NCBI RefSeq assembly: GCF_001591145.1
Contig: NZ_BCUF01000014.1
Span: 43,981 to 107,980 of the forward strand
Direction of reading: 5' to 3'
From: Vibrio harveyi NBRC 15634 = ATCC 14126 = KCTC 12724
GTDB taxonomy: Bacteria > Pseudomonadota > Gammaproteobacteria > Enterobacterales > Vibrionaceae
Length of the DNA: 64,000 bases
The notes below the pieces were generated by a model. That model was not told the origin of the DNA. It searched no databases and was given only the letters and a program-made list of their open reading frames with translations. Positions 63,996-64,000 of this stretch are shown piece by piece (positions within the stretch are counted from its first letter, which is position 1; each line of letters starts with the position of its first letter). A program made the translations under genes and the position numbers.

Positions 63996-64000
63996 CAAGC
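63989..64000 (+). other. Start of an attC (Vibrio repeat) site, cut by the window end
   Basis: GGCATAACAAGC resembles the beginning of Vibrio attC repeats (compare TATAACAAACGC of the V. cholerae repeat), placed directly on the stop codon of the cassette gene, as is usual in cassettes. Confidence 0.7.

Overview
The window is a contiguous, well-organised piece of a Gammaproteobacterial chromosome, almost certainly the large chromosome of a Vibrio of the Harveyi clade (V. parahaemolyticus or a close relative). This is inferred from the protein sequences, from the cosR-like/BCCT and H-NOX/hybrid-kinase pairs, and from a chromosomal integron integrase (IntIA type) next to DUF2947 and a first gene cassette at the right edge. 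I see no insertion sequences, prophage, CRISPR array, rRNA or tRNA. The gene at the left edge and the integron cassette array at the right edge are cut by the window.

Layout: (1) 1-7.5 kb: nitrite ammonification. nrfA is divergent from nrfBCD, which is followed by cytochrome c maturation factors (CcmF/NrfE, a CcmG/DsbE-like thioredoxin, a CcmH/NrfF). The shared intergenic region carries NarP-type and FNR-like sites. (2) 7.6-17.6 kb: a GTP cyclohydrolase II, a periplasmic imelysin/di-haem/imelysin/DUF1513 cluster, and a ycbB-ycbK-ycbL-like cell-wall group. (3) 17.9-28.5 kb: an Ala/Lys-rich winged-helix-like protein, a DctPQM TRAP transporter with its own two-component system, a CosR-like MarR regulator divergent from a BCCT osmolyte transporter, and a dCache chemoreceptor. 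(4) 28.6-38.7 kb: a DEDDh exonuclease coupled to a cNMP/CBS/DUF294 protein, an outer-membrane barrel, aspartate aminotransferase, an HD-GYP protein, two paralogous small proteins of an unrecognised family separated by ERIC-like repeats, a MocR regulator and small envelope proteins. (5) 38.8-50.2 kb: asnS, a chemoreceptor with a c-type haem motif, queD, a LuxR regulator, a GNAT enzyme, a ToxR-like/EAL membrane fusion, the sdaC-sdaA serine pair and a Nudix CoA pyrophosphatase. (6) 50.3-62.2 kb: an H-NOX nitric oxide sensor with its hybrid kinase, pabB, class I fumarase, ycjX-ycjF, tyrR, rimJ-like, HD hydrolase and DUF2947. (7) 62.25-64 kb: the integron platform, with intIA, a LexA-like box at its start, an attI candidate containing direct repeats, and the first cassette gene ending in the start of an attC site.

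Taken together the region is core-genome housekeeping enriched in environmental sensing: nitrite/NO (nrf, H-NOX), osmolarity (CosR/BCCT), c-di-GMP turnover (HD-GYP, EAL), chemotaxis and carboxylate uptake. The accessory DNA begins only at the integron. All functional calls are by recognition of motifs and family resemblance; no database search was run. Terminator, promoter and operator calls were made by eye.
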